From IMG/VR virus record IMGVR_UViG_3300033153_006933, positions 1 through 31,593 of that record: DNA of 31,593 nucleotides. One strand, 5' to 3'. This document shows positions 7,768 through 16,513 of this stretch, in pieces (the stretch's first letter is position 1; every line of letters begins with the position of its first letter). A program made the position numbers and the translations under genes. The notes under the pieces were generated by a model, which worked only from the letters and a program-made list of their open reading frames with translations, searched no databases and was not told the origin of the DNA. The stretch comes from a virus.

Positions 7768-9828
7768 TCAATTTGTTCCATTACAAGAGAAGTCTCCAAA
7801 ATCTGAATTAGCGAGGTCATCTGGCTCAATCTCTCCCACTGTTATCTGTTGAGTTGACAAAGTTAAATAATCCTGTCCTGTTAGGGTTACTAAAGCGTGA
7901 TGTGCATCATTATCTCCTGCGTGAGTCGCTATTGCTGAATCTATTTCTGTAGTAGCATCTAACCAACTTAGATTTCCCGAACCATCACTTGTAATAAACT
8001 CTCCAGAAGCCCCATCTACATTAGGAAACGAATAAGCATTATTAACTGTTATACTTGCTATTGTTAATACCCCATTCTCATCCCAACTCCACAATGTAGT
8101 AGTACCAGTTTTTACAGTAGTCGGAGTTGGAGTCCCTGGATCTGGTCCAGCTGTCCTTATAATCTTTATCCAATAACCTGTTGAACTATCACCTCCCCCT
8201 GGATCTCCATCATTAGTCCAAGAACCAGAAATGTCATCTACATTCCAATGGATAAGTCCACTCTGAATAAATCCATCAGTAGCATCTGCTGGATAAAACT
8301 GTGTCCAAGTATCAGCCGCCGTATTATACCAAAATGTAGGAGTTACTGTTTTAGTTCCTTCAACTCCCATTATCACTGATATTTCAGAAAATTGGGTTGC
8401 TGAACCAATATATACTTCATCGCTATTCTGAACAAAGATTTCTGAACCATCTACTCCATCAGCCCAAGTAGAACCACCACCTGTCTTTTCTCCAGCGTAT
8501 TCTGTTTGAGATGGAGTTGTATAAGTTCCTATGCGTTGATGTACTGGAGATACATAAGAATGAACCCCAATAGCAGCAATCTCTCCAGATGGAACTCCAT
8601 TTGAAGTTGAAATATCGAAAGCGTGAATTTCAGAATTAGCGTGTAGGTTCCCAGAATCAATTATCATATCATAAGCCGTAAAAGATTCTCCTGCCGTAGC
8701 CGAAACAGAGAAATCGTGCTGAATATCCCCCTCAGTTATATGCAAAGCATCTCCAGCCGCCCTAGCAGGACCAGTAAGTCCACTAGGCATTACCAATCTA
8801 AGTGCCTCAATGCTTTCAGGGACATTTGTAATATCTACTCCACCTAGGTTTATAGCCAAGCCCCTAATTCTTGTATCAGCACCATTTGGATCTAAGTTTT
8901 CCCCAGTTAGCCTTAATAATGTAATGTGTTCCTCTGCTTCTAATACTTCAGTAGGATTTATGTTAAAAAGTCTATTTCCTATTCCAGTATATGAAAATGG
9001 ATTTAAGGATATTGAACCATTACTAGCAACTGATAAAACATCCCCCTCAACAATATTAGTAAAAGTTAAGAAGTCTTTATTAGCATCTGAGGCTATATCA
9101 AGAATACTATCTGTTCCTATAAAACAAGCACCAGAAGCACAGTTACCTACATCAGTTATATCTCCTGCCCCTGCTGCTGCCCACGATAAAAGTCCAGAAC
9201 CATCTGTCTGTAAAACCTCATTAGCATTCCCATCGGCATTAGGAAAAACATAAGCTGAATTAACATTAAGTGTTGCCACTGTTAAAATATGTGCTGTACT
9301 ATCATCAGCATTATTTAAAAGATAAATATCCTCTATTTCAGTTGCGTTTATGCAATTCGTGCAAGTTAAATCATCTGAAGTATCTGCTTTAGGCCAATCA
9401 TTACCAACTGCTATTAAAAGTTTATCGGCCGCCGATTCTGTAAAGATTGAATTAGTATCTCCTGTTATTGCTATCTCGCTTAAATCCGTTGAATCATCTC
9501 CTCCGTCATCTCCTATATCTAAAACAATAGCTGAACCTCCTGCTCCAGTAGCATCAGCAGCACAATCCCAATCATCAGCTCCTGTTCTTTTAAGAATCTC
9601 TCCAGCTGAACATATTACTCCATCTGGCAATAATTCTCCATAAAAAGCTATATCCTCTACCCATAACTTTTTAACCTTTTTTGTTGATAAACCAATACTA
9701 GATGTATCGTCAGTTCGGGGGATAATATCATCTACTGTTTTCCAGTATTGACCTAATGAAGCATTAGCAACCCCTGCAATAAATATACAGATAATTACTA
9801 CTCCTAGTATTTTTTGTATTTTGCTCAT
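7768..9828 (-). CDS. Large secreted fibre-like repeat protein, N-terminal part
   Basis: The 686-aa frame begins with a convincing signal peptide: MSKIQ, hydrophobic core at residues 7-20, and a likely cleavage after ANA (residues 21-23). The rest is Gly/Ala/Asp/Thr-rich and beta-strand prone. Two copies of a repeat occur, NVNSAYVFPNADG...LQTDGSGLLSW and TVNNAYSFPNVDG...ITSDGSGNLSW, like phage and bacterial trimeric fibre shafts. It ends GDFSCNGTN at a TGA that is in frame with the next 472 codons. It sits four bases after the collagen-like gene. A tail fibre or host-surface adhesin is likely. The signal peptide is unusual for a cytoplasmically assembled phage part. Confidence 0.7.
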   Translation of the reverse strand: MSKIQKILGVVIICIFIAGVANASLGQYWKTVDDIIPRTDDTSSIGLSTKKVKKLWVEDIAFYGELLPDGVICSAGEILKRTGADDWDCAADATGAGGSAIVLDIGDDGGDDSTDLSEIAITGDTNSIFTESAADKLLIAVGNDWPKADTSDDLTCTNCINATEIEDIYLLNNADDSTAHILTVATLNVNSAYVFPNADGNANEVLQTDGSGLLSWAAAGAGDITDVGNCASGACFIGTDSILDIASDANKDFLTFTNIVEGDVLSVASNGSISLNPFSYTGIGNRLFNINPTEVLEAEEHITLLRLTGENLDPNGADTRIRGLAINLGGVDITNVPESIEALRLVMPSGLTGPARAAGDALHITEGDIQHDFSVSATAGESFTAYDMIIDSGNLHANSEIHAFDISTSNGVPSGEIAAIGVHSYVSPVHQRIGTYTTPSQTEYAGEKTGGGSTWADGVDGSEIFVQNSDEVYIGSATQFSEISVIMGVEGTKTVTPTFWYNTAADTWTQFYPADATDGFIQSGLIHWNVDDISGSWTNDGDPGGGDSSTGYWIKIIRTAGPDPGTPTPTTVKTGTTTLWSWDENGVLTIASITVNNAYSFPNVDGASGEFITSDGSGNLSWLDATTEIDSAIATHAGDNDAHHALVTLTGQDYLTLSTQQITVGEIEPDDLANSDFGDFSCNGTN

Positions 9829-9831
9829 ATT

Positions 9832-10623
9832 TTAGTAATGTATTAAAATAAGTTTTTCCCCACTATCTGGAGCAAAACTTAAAGTTATCGTATTTCCTGA
9901 CCTTGTGAATTCCTGACCTTGCAGTATTAGCCCACCATTTAAGTATCCAAATTGGATTGCCCCAATTTTACCAACATTAAATGAGGTAGTAAAACCATCT
10001 AATAACGTGGACAGGTCTGTTTGTTTTAATAAATATCTATTATCTGATATTGCTGTGCCATAAGAACTTTTATCTGGCATACCCCAATTAAAGAACCTAC
10101 CACCCTTACCTGTAGAGCCACCACTACCGCCTAATGGAATAGCTACCCTATCTATATACTTGATAAGTTCCTTTTTAAGTTTCTTTAGTTCCTTATAATC
10201 AACCTTTCCGTCTTTTCCATCCTTTCCGTCTTCCCCATCTTTTCCGTCTCTACCATCTACTCCATCAGCCCCCTTTTCACCTCTTGGGCCAGTATCTCCT
10301 GTCATTCCTCGTTCTCCTTTATCTCCCTTATCTCCCTTATCACCTTTATCTCCTTTTGGACCAACCACAGTATCACCCTTATCACCCTTTGGACCCATAT
10401 TACCCTTAATTTGAGAAGCTCCCTCTATCCTAAATACAGGTTCTGGCACTGGCTTCTCTTCCTTATACTCGTTATATTCCTTAGGGCTAAAACCTCTATC
10501 TGTAATAACCTTATTTACAAGTACCTGAAACTCAGGTGAGGTTATATCTTCACCATCTTTTAAGACATCGTCTTCAAGTTTACTTATCAACTTTTCTATC
10601 CTTAGATATTGACTTTTTGTCAT
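9832..10623 (-). CDS. Collagen-like fibre protein (G-X-Y repeats)
   Basis: The 263-aa product has a helical N-terminal third (about 1-60). A collagen-like Gly-X-Y tract follows, about residues 74-140, with units such as GDKGDKGDK and GKDGEDGKDGK and one interruption near 85-87. A Lys-rich helix (about 142-160, KELKKLKKELIKYIDR) follows, then a globular C-terminal domain (about 165-263) with FNVGKIGAIQFGYLNGGLILQG. Collagen-like trimeric fibres with a C-terminal knob are well known in tailed phages. The ribosome-binding site ACAAGGA lies at 10632-10638. The gene overlaps the upstream glycosyltransferase by 44 bp, so the two are probably co-translated. The Lys-rich G-X-Y part is a plausible target for sugar decoration (inference). 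Confidence 0.85.
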   Translation of the reverse strand: MTKSQYLRIEKLISKLEDDVLKDGEDITSPEFQVLVNKVITDRGFSPKEYNEYKEEKPVPEPVFRIEGASQIKGNMGPKGDKGDTVVGPKGDKGDKGDKGDKGERGMTGDTGPRGEKGADGVDGRDGKDGEDGKDGKDGKVDYKELKKLKKELIKYIDRVAIPLGGSGGSTGKGGRFFNWGMPDKSSYGTAISDNRYLLKQTDLSTLLDGFTTSFNVGKIGAIQFGYLNGGLILQGQEFTRSGNTITLSFAPDSGEKLILIHY

Positions 10624-11281
10624 TTTGTATGTCCTTGTTTTCTTTTTTTAACCTTGATATTTCCTTGTTCAATTCATTATAACCCAGCCAAATGTTTCTT
10701 ATATCTATTGTAGTCCAATGAGAACACTTCATATTGAGGTCGCACCAAACTTTATATCCCCTTTCTTTGGCTCGCTTACAGAAATTAACATCTAAACCTT
10801 TTGTTTTAATACCCTCTGGGTCATACTCATTTCTAAAAGGAAACTCTATATTCTCTAATACCTCCCTCTTAATCATCATTACCCCTGAACCTATACCATC
10901 ACATTCTACTACCCCAGAGTTTTCCTCTATATCCATCAGGTCGTAGAGTTTCTCTTTATTCATCTTCAACCCAAGCGGGATAATCATATTCCTCATAAAA
11001 GCGAAACATAAACCTCCTATAATGTCTTTCTCGTAATCTGCTAAATCTAGGACATTCTCTGGTGGGATATTATCCCCGTCTATCATTAACAGATAATCCA
11101 TTCCACTCTCTAAAAATCTCTTAACTATTGTGTTCCTATTGTGGGTTATTGGCTTATGAGCTGGATACCCAATATATATATTATACTTTCTTTGTTCTGG
11201 TAACCTTGCCAATAGTGTTGCTAGCTCTGGTCTAATCCACCCCTGATTAAGAACAGCTATGTAAATCGATTTATTCTTCAT
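10580..11281 (-). CDS. GT-A type glycosyltransferase (family 2-like)
   Basis: The 233-aa product has a DGDN metal/nucleotide-binding motif (LLMIDGDNIPP, about residues 69-79) after a helix-strand N-terminus with a YPAHKPITHNRN segment. A downstream GIGSGVMMIKREVLE (about 130-145) and a GLDVNFCKRAKERGYKVWCD segment follow. This matches short GT-A glycosyltransferases that use nucleotide sugars. The C-terminal tail is a charged Lys-rich helix (SRLKKENKDIQNDKK). An ACAAGGA-type site precedes the ATG. It is the last enzyme of the sugar cluster and overlaps the collagen-like fibre gene. Donor and acceptor are unknown; fibre or host glycan are both possible. Confidence 0.75.
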   Translation of the reverse strand: MKNKSIYIAVLNQGWIRPELATLLARLPEQRKYNIYIGYPAHKPITHNRNTIVKRFLESGMDYLLMIDGDNIPPENVLDLADYEKDIIGGLCFAFMRNMIIPLGLKMNKEKLYDLMDIEENSGVVECDGIGSGVMMIKREVLENIEFPFRNEYDPEGIKTKGLDVNFCKRAKERGYKVWCDLNMKCSHWTTIDIRNIWLGYNELNKEISRLKKENKDIQNDKKSISKDRKVDK

Positions 11282-11292
11282 TTCCTTGTAGC

Positions 11293-12357
11293 TTAATGAA
11301 CAACAACTTGTTTTTCATAAAACTCTTTTATCTTATTAGTAATAAACTTAACATCCTCGTGGGTTAAACCTACATAAGTAGGAAGATACATTCCTTCCTC
11401 TGATAATCTATAGGCATTTAACTCTGTATGTTTAGGACTATAATACATCTTCTGCATAGACATTGGCTTAAAGTAATGTCTTGTTTCTATACCCTCTTTT
11501 TCTAGGTAATCCATTAGCTCTTGCTTCTGTTCTGCTAAAATATCATATACCCAGACAACTTTTCTCTTTGGCATCAAGGTAATCTGTGGAATATCTTTTA
11601 ACTTCTCACTATACCATTTCTCAACTTGCTTTCTTTTCTCTAGGAAGCCATCTAATTGCTCTAACTGAGCTAGGGCTATTGCTGCCTGTAAAGAAGTGTA
11701 TCTGAAGTTAAACCCTATCTCTCTATGTAGAAATGTATGCTTAGGGTCAAAAGCCATATTTCTTAAATACTTCATTCTTTCTGCTAACTTCTCATCATTA
11801 GTTAAACATATTCCACCCTCGCCAGAAGTAAGTATCTTATTCCCAAATAGGGCATAACAAGCTATATCTCCTTGAGCATTACATCCGTGAGCTAATGCCA
11901 TATCAGCAATAACCTTCAAGTTAAAATCCTTAGCAATCTTGTTAATCTCTTTCATATTTGGTTCTCTGCCATATATCCATACTGGCATTATAACCTTTGT
12001 CTTGGGGGTAATAGCATCTCTTATCTTATTGACATCTATAACTAATTCATTATTACAATCTACAAACTTTGGGGTCCCATTATTATAAGTTACAGGCCAA
12101 GCAGAAGCTACCATTGTAAACTCTGGGACTATAACCTCATCTCCTTCTTTTACATTTAAAGCTGCGACAGCGAGGGTCAAAGCAGTGGTTCCTGAAGTAG
12201 TAGCTACTCCATACTTATAACCGTGTCTTTTTGCGTGAGCTTTCTCAAAGTCTTTTACAAATCTCCCGTGCCAAGATATAAATCCACTCTTGACTGCTTC
12301 AGTTACATATTTTAATTCATTACCCTTAAAGCTAGGGTTTGCTACGTGATATTTCAT
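11293..12357 (-). CDS. DegT/DnrJ/EryC1/StrS sugar aminotransferase (perosamine synthase-like)
   Basis: The 354-aa PLP enzyme has TTSGTTAL at about 53-60 (phosphate binding), ADMALAHG at about 151-158 (Asp-152 to the pyridine N) and FGNKILTSGEGG at about 171-182, with Lys-174 as the Schiff-base lysine. The ending MYLPTYVGLTHEDVKFI is typical of the family. Such enzymes transfer an amino group from glutamate to a keto-sugar nucleotide. Directly upstream lies GDP-mannose 4,6-dehydratase, whose product GDP-4-keto-6-deoxymannose is the substrate of GDP-perosamine synthase. That is the most economical assignment, made by context. The gene starts one base after the dehydratase stop. Exact stereochemistry cannot be read from sequence. 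Confidence 0.85.
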   Translation of the reverse strand: MKYHVANPSFKGNELKYVTEAVKSGFISWHGRFVKDFEKAHAKRHGYKYGVATTSGTTALTLAVAALNVKEGDEVIVPEFTMVASAWPVTYNNGTPKFVDCNNELVIDVNKIRDAITPKTKVIMPVWIYGREPNMKEINKIAKDFNLKVIADMALAHGCNAQGDIACYALFGNKILTSGEGGICLTNDEKLAERMKYLRNMAFDPKHTFLHREIGFNFRYTSLQAAIALAQLEQLDGFLEKRKQVEKWYSEKLKDIPQITLMPKRKVVWVYDILAEQKQELMDYLEKEGIETRHYFKPMSMQKMYYSPKHTELNAYRLSEEGMYLPTYVGLTHEDVKFITNKIKEFYEKQVVVH

Positions 12358-12358
12358 A

Positions 12359-13312
12359 TTATTTAGAAGCTAAATCTGCTTCTGTCATTATTTTTACTAA
12401 TTCTTTAAATTTTACTTTCGGCTCCCAGCCAAGAACCTCTTTTGCTTTTGTAGCATCTCCTATCAAGTGGTCTGTTTCCGAGGGTCTAATATACCTCTTA
12501 TCAACTACAACATAGTCTTTCCAATTTCTACCAACTACTGAAAATGCTTCTTTAACAAAGTCTTTAACGGTGTGACTTTCACCAGTGGCTATTATAAAGT
12601 CTTCTGGTTTATCTTGTTGAAGCATCTGCCACATAGCGTCTGTATACTCTGGTGCGTAACCCCAATCTCTTTTAGCATCTAAGTTACCTAAGAATATCTT
12701 GCTCTGCTTACCCTTAACAATATCTGCTATGCCTGTCGTAATCTTCCTCGTAATAAAGTTCTTTCCTCGCCTTGGGCTTTCGTGGTTAAAGAGTATTCCT
12801 TTTACAATGAACATTCCGTATGCGTTCTTATACACCTCACACATCTTATGAGCATATAGCTTAGCTACACTATAAGGACTCTTTGGGTTAAATGGGGTAT
12901 CCTCACTTTGGGGTATCTCCTTACTACCATCAAATAATTCAGAAGTAGATGCCTGATATATCTTTGAATTTAACCCCAGTATTCTAATTGCTTCTAAAAG
13001 GTTTAGTACCCCCACTCCTGTTGCCTGTGCTGTATAACAAGGTATCTCCCAAGATATACCTACGTGACTTTGAGCCGCCAAATTATATATCTCATCTGGC
13101 TTCACCTTCCTTAAAATATTCACCAAACTAGCCATATCTTCCATATCTCCATAGTGAAGATTAAGATTACCTATATGGTCTATATTTTCCCTATTAAAGG
13201 TAGCTGAACGCCTAACCAATCCGTGAACCTCATATCCTTTCTCTATCAGTTGTTCAGAAAGATAACTTCCGTCCTGTCCAGTTGCCCCTGTTATAAATGC
13301 TGTTTTTCTCAT
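12359..13312 (-). CDS. gmd: GDP-mannose 4,6-dehydratase
   Basis: The 317-aa extended short-chain dehydrogenase converts GDP-mannose to GDP-4-keto-6-deoxy-D-mannose in the cytoplasm. Evidence: the Rossmann motif GATGQDGSYL at about 9-18, LAAQSHVG at about 78-85, ASTSELF at about 121-127 (catalytic Thr/Glu), YSVAK with Tyr-147 and Lys-151, and NHESPRRG at about 176-183, a GMD signature. Length is slightly below the usual 340-370 aa, with the C-terminus intact (VLGWEPKVKF). The ATG overlaps the TGA of the upstream glycosyltransferase. With the adjacent aminotransferase it forms a two-step route to an amino-dideoxy sugar nucleotide; GDP-mannose must come from the host. Confidence 0.93.
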   Translation of the reverse strand: MRKTAFITGATGQDGSYLSEQLIEKGYEVHGLVRRSATFNRENIDHIGNLNLHYGDMEDMASLVNILRKVKPDEIYNLAAQSHVGISWEIPCYTAQATGVGVLNLLEAIRILGLNSKIYQASTSELFDGSKEIPQSEDTPFNPKSPYSVAKLYAHKMCEVYKNAYGMFIVKGILFNHESPRRGKNFITRKITTGIADIVKGKQSKIFLGNLDAKRDWGYAPEYTDAMWQMLQQDKPEDFIIATGESHTVKDFVKEAFSVVGRNWKDYVVVDKRYIRPSETDHLIGDATKAKEVLGWEPKVKFKELVKIMTEADLASK

Positions 13313-14310
13313 AATAATGATTTAAAGGTTTCTATGTATTTATCATGTAGCACTTTCCAATCAAATCCTTTAGCTATTTCCCCAGCTTTCTTGCTATCTT
13401 CAGTAATATCCTTATGTGCCCACTCATCTATCTTCTTAGCTATTTTAATTGGGTCCAACTCTGCCATCTCTATTACCCTACATTCAGGGCATACTCTTCC
13501 AAACTGCCACTTCTTAGGTTCAAAGAACCATTCCTTTGGCATGTAGTCATTGTGAGGATAAAAGTTAGTTGAGAGAACTGGCATCCCAGATGATAGTGCT
13601 TCTTGTATCGGTAAAGATAACCCGTCAAACTTGTGGGGAAATAGAAATACATCTCCCTCGCTATAAAGTGCCTCTGGCTTCTTATTCATAACTTCCATTG
13701 TAACTCTTGGGTCATTTATTGGGTCTACTATTACTTGTGAACGAATCAAAAACTTAACATCTGATTTTACTAATGGTATAACTTTCTTTAATTCTTCATA
13801 TCCGTTCCTTCCACCTGTGCCCCCACCACCATTATTGAATACAAATGTTTCCGCCTTGGTTCTTAACTTGAATGGGAAATCATCTCTATTTACTGGTATT
13901 GGTAAAAACTTCTTTGGTTCTTTATAAGTATCGTAGTCTAACTTAGATGGACATAGATATAAGTCTGGTTCTACCATTGACTTTGGCTCTGACCATTCAT
14001 AGTTTGGCATTATAACTGTTTTAATCCCCCTCTTCTTTGCTTCTGAAACTACATTCCAATTATAGGGTGTTTCCATAATTAGAACTAAGTTTATATCTTG
14101 TAAAAATTCATCTATCTCTTCTAGGGTTGGTCTGCCCATTGAACATATTACCCCCTTTGGGTAAAGCATTGGATTATCAAACCTTCCACTAAGAACGATA
14201 AGCTCTTTTGATATTTCGTGTATGTTTTTCCAGAAGTCGTAGGATAGTCTACCTAGACCTCCAACATCACAGCGGGCGACTAACCCGATTTTTAATTCCT
14301 TGTTCTTCAT
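13309..14310 (-). CDS. Glycosyltransferase, GT-B fold (group 1-like)
   Basis: I place the start at ATG 14310 (MKNKELKIGLVARCDVGG), because it overlaps the upstream TGA as ATGA. The longer frame to 14340 would eat into the methyltransferase. The 333-aa protein has an N-terminal Rossmann-like part with GLGRLSYDFW and a linker. The C-terminal donor-binding half has FNNGGGGTGGRNGYEELKK, ALYSEGDVFLFPHKFDGLSLPIQEALSSGMPVLSTN (cited in pieces: FPHKFDG, E-x7-E loop) and a terminal helix. This is the classic retaining GT4-like pattern. The donor may be the GDP-sugar made by the next two genes, by context only. Confidence 0.82.
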   Translation of the reverse strand: MKNKELKIGLVARCDVGGLGRLSYDFWKNIHEISKELIVLSGRFDNPMLYPKGVICSMGRPTLEEIDEFLQDINLVLIMETPYNWNVVSEAKKRGIKTVIMPNYEWSEPKSMVEPDLYLCPSKLDYDTYKEPKKFLPIPVNRDDFPFKLRTKAETFVFNNGGGGTGGRNGYEELKKVIPLVKSDVKFLIRSQVIVDPINDPRVTMEVMNKKPEALYSEGDVFLFPHKFDGLSLPIQEALSSGMPVLSTNFYPHNDYMPKEWFFEPKKWQFGRVCPECRVIEMAELDPIKIAKKIDEWAHKDITEDSKKAGEIAKGFDWKVLHDKYIETFKSLL

Positions 14311-14804
14311 AATATTTCGTATTCTTTTTCGCCCTCGCACCAGAGGACTATTACTTTTTTACATATTCTTTGAAGTTCCTTTTTCATTTCGGGCCAGTAA
14401 ATACTATCAGCCATTCCTATCGCTATCCCCCAATCAAATGACTTATCATCAAATTCAGTACCTCTTATATCTCCTAAGATAAACTTTCTTTTAGGAAACT
14501 TTCTCCTAGCTTCGTTTATAAAGAATGGTGTACAATCTATTCCGATATAGTCAGTAATCTTATTACCCAGAAATTTAGTTATTCTTCCATAACCACAACC
14601 AGCGTCTAATACTCTCCCAGAACAATGTCTATTGATAATCTCCTCTTGTTTTAGATTTACACTATTCCAATCTACTTTCTGAACAGCCATCTCAAATGAC
14701 TTACTCTCTTTAAACCTTCTTTCCCAGAACGAAGACTTACAAAAATCTACGTCTTTGGGAGTATCTTTTTCAATCTGTCGCTGATTCTCTTTGCCATTAT
14801 CCAT
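14307..14804 (-). CDS. Class I SAM-dependent methyltransferase
   Basis: The 165-aa protein has motif I VLDAGCGYGR at about 65-74, an acidic Asp-90 after strand 2 (YIGIDCTPFF), LGDIRG at about 110-115 and FDWGIAIGMAD at about 123-133. It is short for the class and ends soon after strand 5, so it may be a minimal or C-terminally trimmed enzyme. It overlaps the upstream glycosyltransferase by 58 bp and the downstream one by 4 bp, in a tight sugar operon. Methylation of a sugar or glycan end is likely; the acceptor is unknown. Confidence 0.8.
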   Translation of the reverse strand: MDNGKENQRQIEKDTPKDVDFCKSSFWERRFKESKSFEMAVQKVDWNSVNLKQEEIINRHCSGRVLDAGCGYGRITKFLGNKITDYIGIDCTPFFINEARRKFPKRKFILGDIRGTEFDDKSFDWGIAIGMADSIYWPEMKKELQRICKKVIVLWCEGEKEYEIL

Positions 14805-15613
14805 GGTAAGAACTTCTCATTTACTCTCTTATATGCCCTCTCGACCTTTTCTTTAACCTCATCAGAATCTCTATTCTTCCATAACCACCTCACTTTGTTT
14901 TCAAAATCCATTTTTGAATCTCTATCGAAGTAATAAACATCATCACCCCAGACTTCCTTATTCCCAGCACAATCACTTATTAAACAGGGCTTCCTGCAAT
15001 AAGATGCTTCCATTGTTCCTAATCCACCAATCGATTCTTCTCTGCTAGCTAGTACCCACATACCACAATTCTGCATTGTTCTAATATAATCTATTCTTGA
15101 ATTCTCGTGAGGGTGATACTTTTTAAAGGGAATACCTAGGTTTTCTCCCGCTTGAACAAACCACTCAAACCTCTTGTTCTTATCCTTCCTAGACGCTTGA
15201 AACATATATCCCACGTCTTTCTTCTTCTCTTCAAATTCCCAAGGTTTAATAAAGGCATAAGTGTAGAACTCACTCTTTATTCCTGTTTCCTTTTCGCACT
15301 TATCTGCCTCGGACTTAGATGATGTCCACACCTCTAAAGAGTCTTTCATAAGTTCAATAAACTCTGGCCACCCATCTTCTGTTTTATCTATATAATCATA
15401 CCAATCCCAGTTGAGGGTGATTAACGGAATTTTAGGAAACTCCTCGTGGAAGTCTTTTATTATAGGCCACTGAGTATGACTCATACCAAGAATGACATCA
15501 CAGTCTTCGCTACAGTTATTTACTAAGACTTCGTGTCTAAACGCTATTAACTCTCTTATTATATGACCCTGCCAGTCGGCAGTTTGTATTGGTATTATAA
15601 GTGCTATTTTCAT
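14747..15613 (-). CDS. Glycosyltransferase GT-B, paralogue of the 16.5-17.4 kb protein
   Basis: The 288-aa protein shares with the product of 16510-17373 the segments CDVI, NWDWY followed by an acidic loop, KRF-WF, LGIP-K-YHP, NSR-DYI, and a matching acidic C-terminal helix with RISDRLKK-IL. The middle donor-binding part reads ASREESIGGLGTMEASYCRKPCLISD, cited here as EESIGG and E-ASYCRKP. The two paralogues flank the LicD and cytidylyltransferase genes, consistent with local duplication. It is probably a cytosolic transferase acting on a nucleotide sugar. The start overlaps the upstream LicD stop as ATGA. Confidence 0.8.
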   Translation of the reverse strand: MKIALIIPIQTADWQGHIIRELIAFRHEVLVNNCSEDCDVILGMSHTQWPIIKDFHEEFPKIPLITLNWDWYDYIDKTEDGWPEFIELMKDSLEVWTSSKSEADKCEKETGIKSEFYTYAFIKPWEFEEKKKDVGYMFQASRKDKNKRFEWFVQAGENLGIPFKKYHPHENSRIDYIRTMQNCGMWVLASREESIGGLGTMEASYCRKPCLISDCAGNKEVWGDDVYYFDRDSKMDFENKVRWLWKNRDSDEVKEKVERAYKRVNEKFLPWIMAKRISDRLKKILPKT

Positions 15614-16149
15614 ACAAAATATTTTAAGTAATCTTTTAATGGTTTTAATGTTAATTGTTTATTTTCTTGCCAGTTTTTATCTGGTAATTTCCAACCCTTT
15701 CCATATCTATCCTCAAGATATTGTTTTGGATTATTCGGAACTTTTACTTTTAATCCTTTGAATGTTATCTCTTTAAGGTCGTCTAAATAATTATTATTTA
15801 CAACTGTTGAATATTCACCGTTAGTGTAACTTACATATTCTTCCTTAGCTTTAAACCAATAGTAAATATCCATTTTAAAATCATCTTTTATTATATAGTG
15901 AGATGATATGAAGTTACCTCGCCTATGTTCACCAAATGTACCTATCGTATAAAACTTACTAGCTATTCTTTGAATTTTTATCCTATCTTTCCTCATAATA
16001 GAAATGTCTATATCTTTATCCCATTCTATAAAGTCCCCATCTCTTATTGCCCCAAGAAGTGTTCCACTCTCTAGCCAAAACTCAATACCTGCTTCGTCTA
16101 ACACTTTTTTAACGTTATATAAAAATTTATACTTTTCCCTTGATGTCAT
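15610..16149 (-). CDS. LicD-family phosphotransferase (nucleotidyltransferase fold)
   Basis: The 179-aa protein carries the LicD/FKRP core at residues about 28-49: SGTLLGAIRDGD followed by W-D-K-D-I-D, with Asp-44, Asp-46 and Asp-48 as metal ligands. FKMDIYYWF around residue 93-100 and a late YGKGWKLPDK are also typical. LicD proteins move phosphocholine or related groups from a CDP donor to sugars. The gene directly upstream is a CDP-forming type cytidylyltransferase, so the pair could make and use a CDP-activated small molecule, by inference. Overlap with the upstream gene is 23 bp. Confidence 0.88.
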   Translation of the reverse strand: MTSREKYKFLYNVKKVLDEAGIEFWLESGTLLGAIRDGDFIEWDKDIDISIMRKDRIKIQRIASKFYTIGTFGEHRRGNFISSHYIIKDDFKMDIYYWFKAKEEYVSYTNGEYSTVVNNNYLDDLKEITFKGLKVKVPNNPKQYLEDRYGKGWKLPDKNWQENKQLTLKPLKDYLKYFV

Positions 16150-16513
16150 TGATTATTTTAGTAGTTGATATTTCTTTCGTATAAGGTAATAATATAACCT
16201 TTGTTCCTATGCTATCAAGATACTTCTGGCCTTTTGGCTTCATCTCACTTCCGTGAACTACAATATCTGGTTTTAGTATCTTCATTAAGTAGGTTTCATT
16301 GACATCTTCTTGTGGTAAAACTATATCAGCAAACTCTTTAACTATCTCACACCTTTTATTAAATGAAATAACTGGTTTTCGTTTCCATTTTGTTGCTGCT
16401 TCATCTGTCAGTACACCTACAATAATCACATCTCCAAAGTTTCTAGCTGCCTTTAATAATCTTAGGTGTCCTATATGAAATAAATCCCACGTTCCTCCTA
16501 AATATACAATCAT
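16127..16513 (-). CDS. Cytidylyltransferase-like nucleotidyltransferase (TagD/RfaE2 type)
   Basis: The 128-aa protein has GTWDLFHIGHLRLL at about 7-20, the GxFDxxHxGH nucleotide-binding motif, and ISTTKI at about 115-120, the second conserved loop. Length matches glycerol-3-phosphate or ethanolamine-phosphate cytidylyltransferases and the RfaE C-terminal domain (about 130 aa). It couples CTP (or ATP) with a phosphorylated small molecule or sugar. It precedes LicD with overlap, suggesting the two act in sequence. A related but more diverged copy lies at 25742-26128. Confidence 0.87.
   Translation of the reverse strand: MIVYLGGTWDLFHIGHLRLLKAARNFGDVIIVGVLTDEAATKWKRKPVISFNKRCEIVKEFADIVLPQEDVNETYLMKILKPDIVVHGSEMKPKGQKYLDSIGTKVILLPYTKEISTTKIINDIKGKV

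Noticed and set aside
8810-9253. Plus-strand open frame of 147 codons opposite the fibre-like gene
   Set aside because: Antisense to a well-supported gene with repeats and signal peptide, low-complexity Ser/Pro/Leu translation and no ribosome-binding site.
6343-9828. Genome-wide recoding of TGA as an amino acid
   Set aside because: Many genes end in TGA with ATGA overlaps, and the long genes (terminase, portal, dehydratase) have no internal TGA, so only a local event fits.
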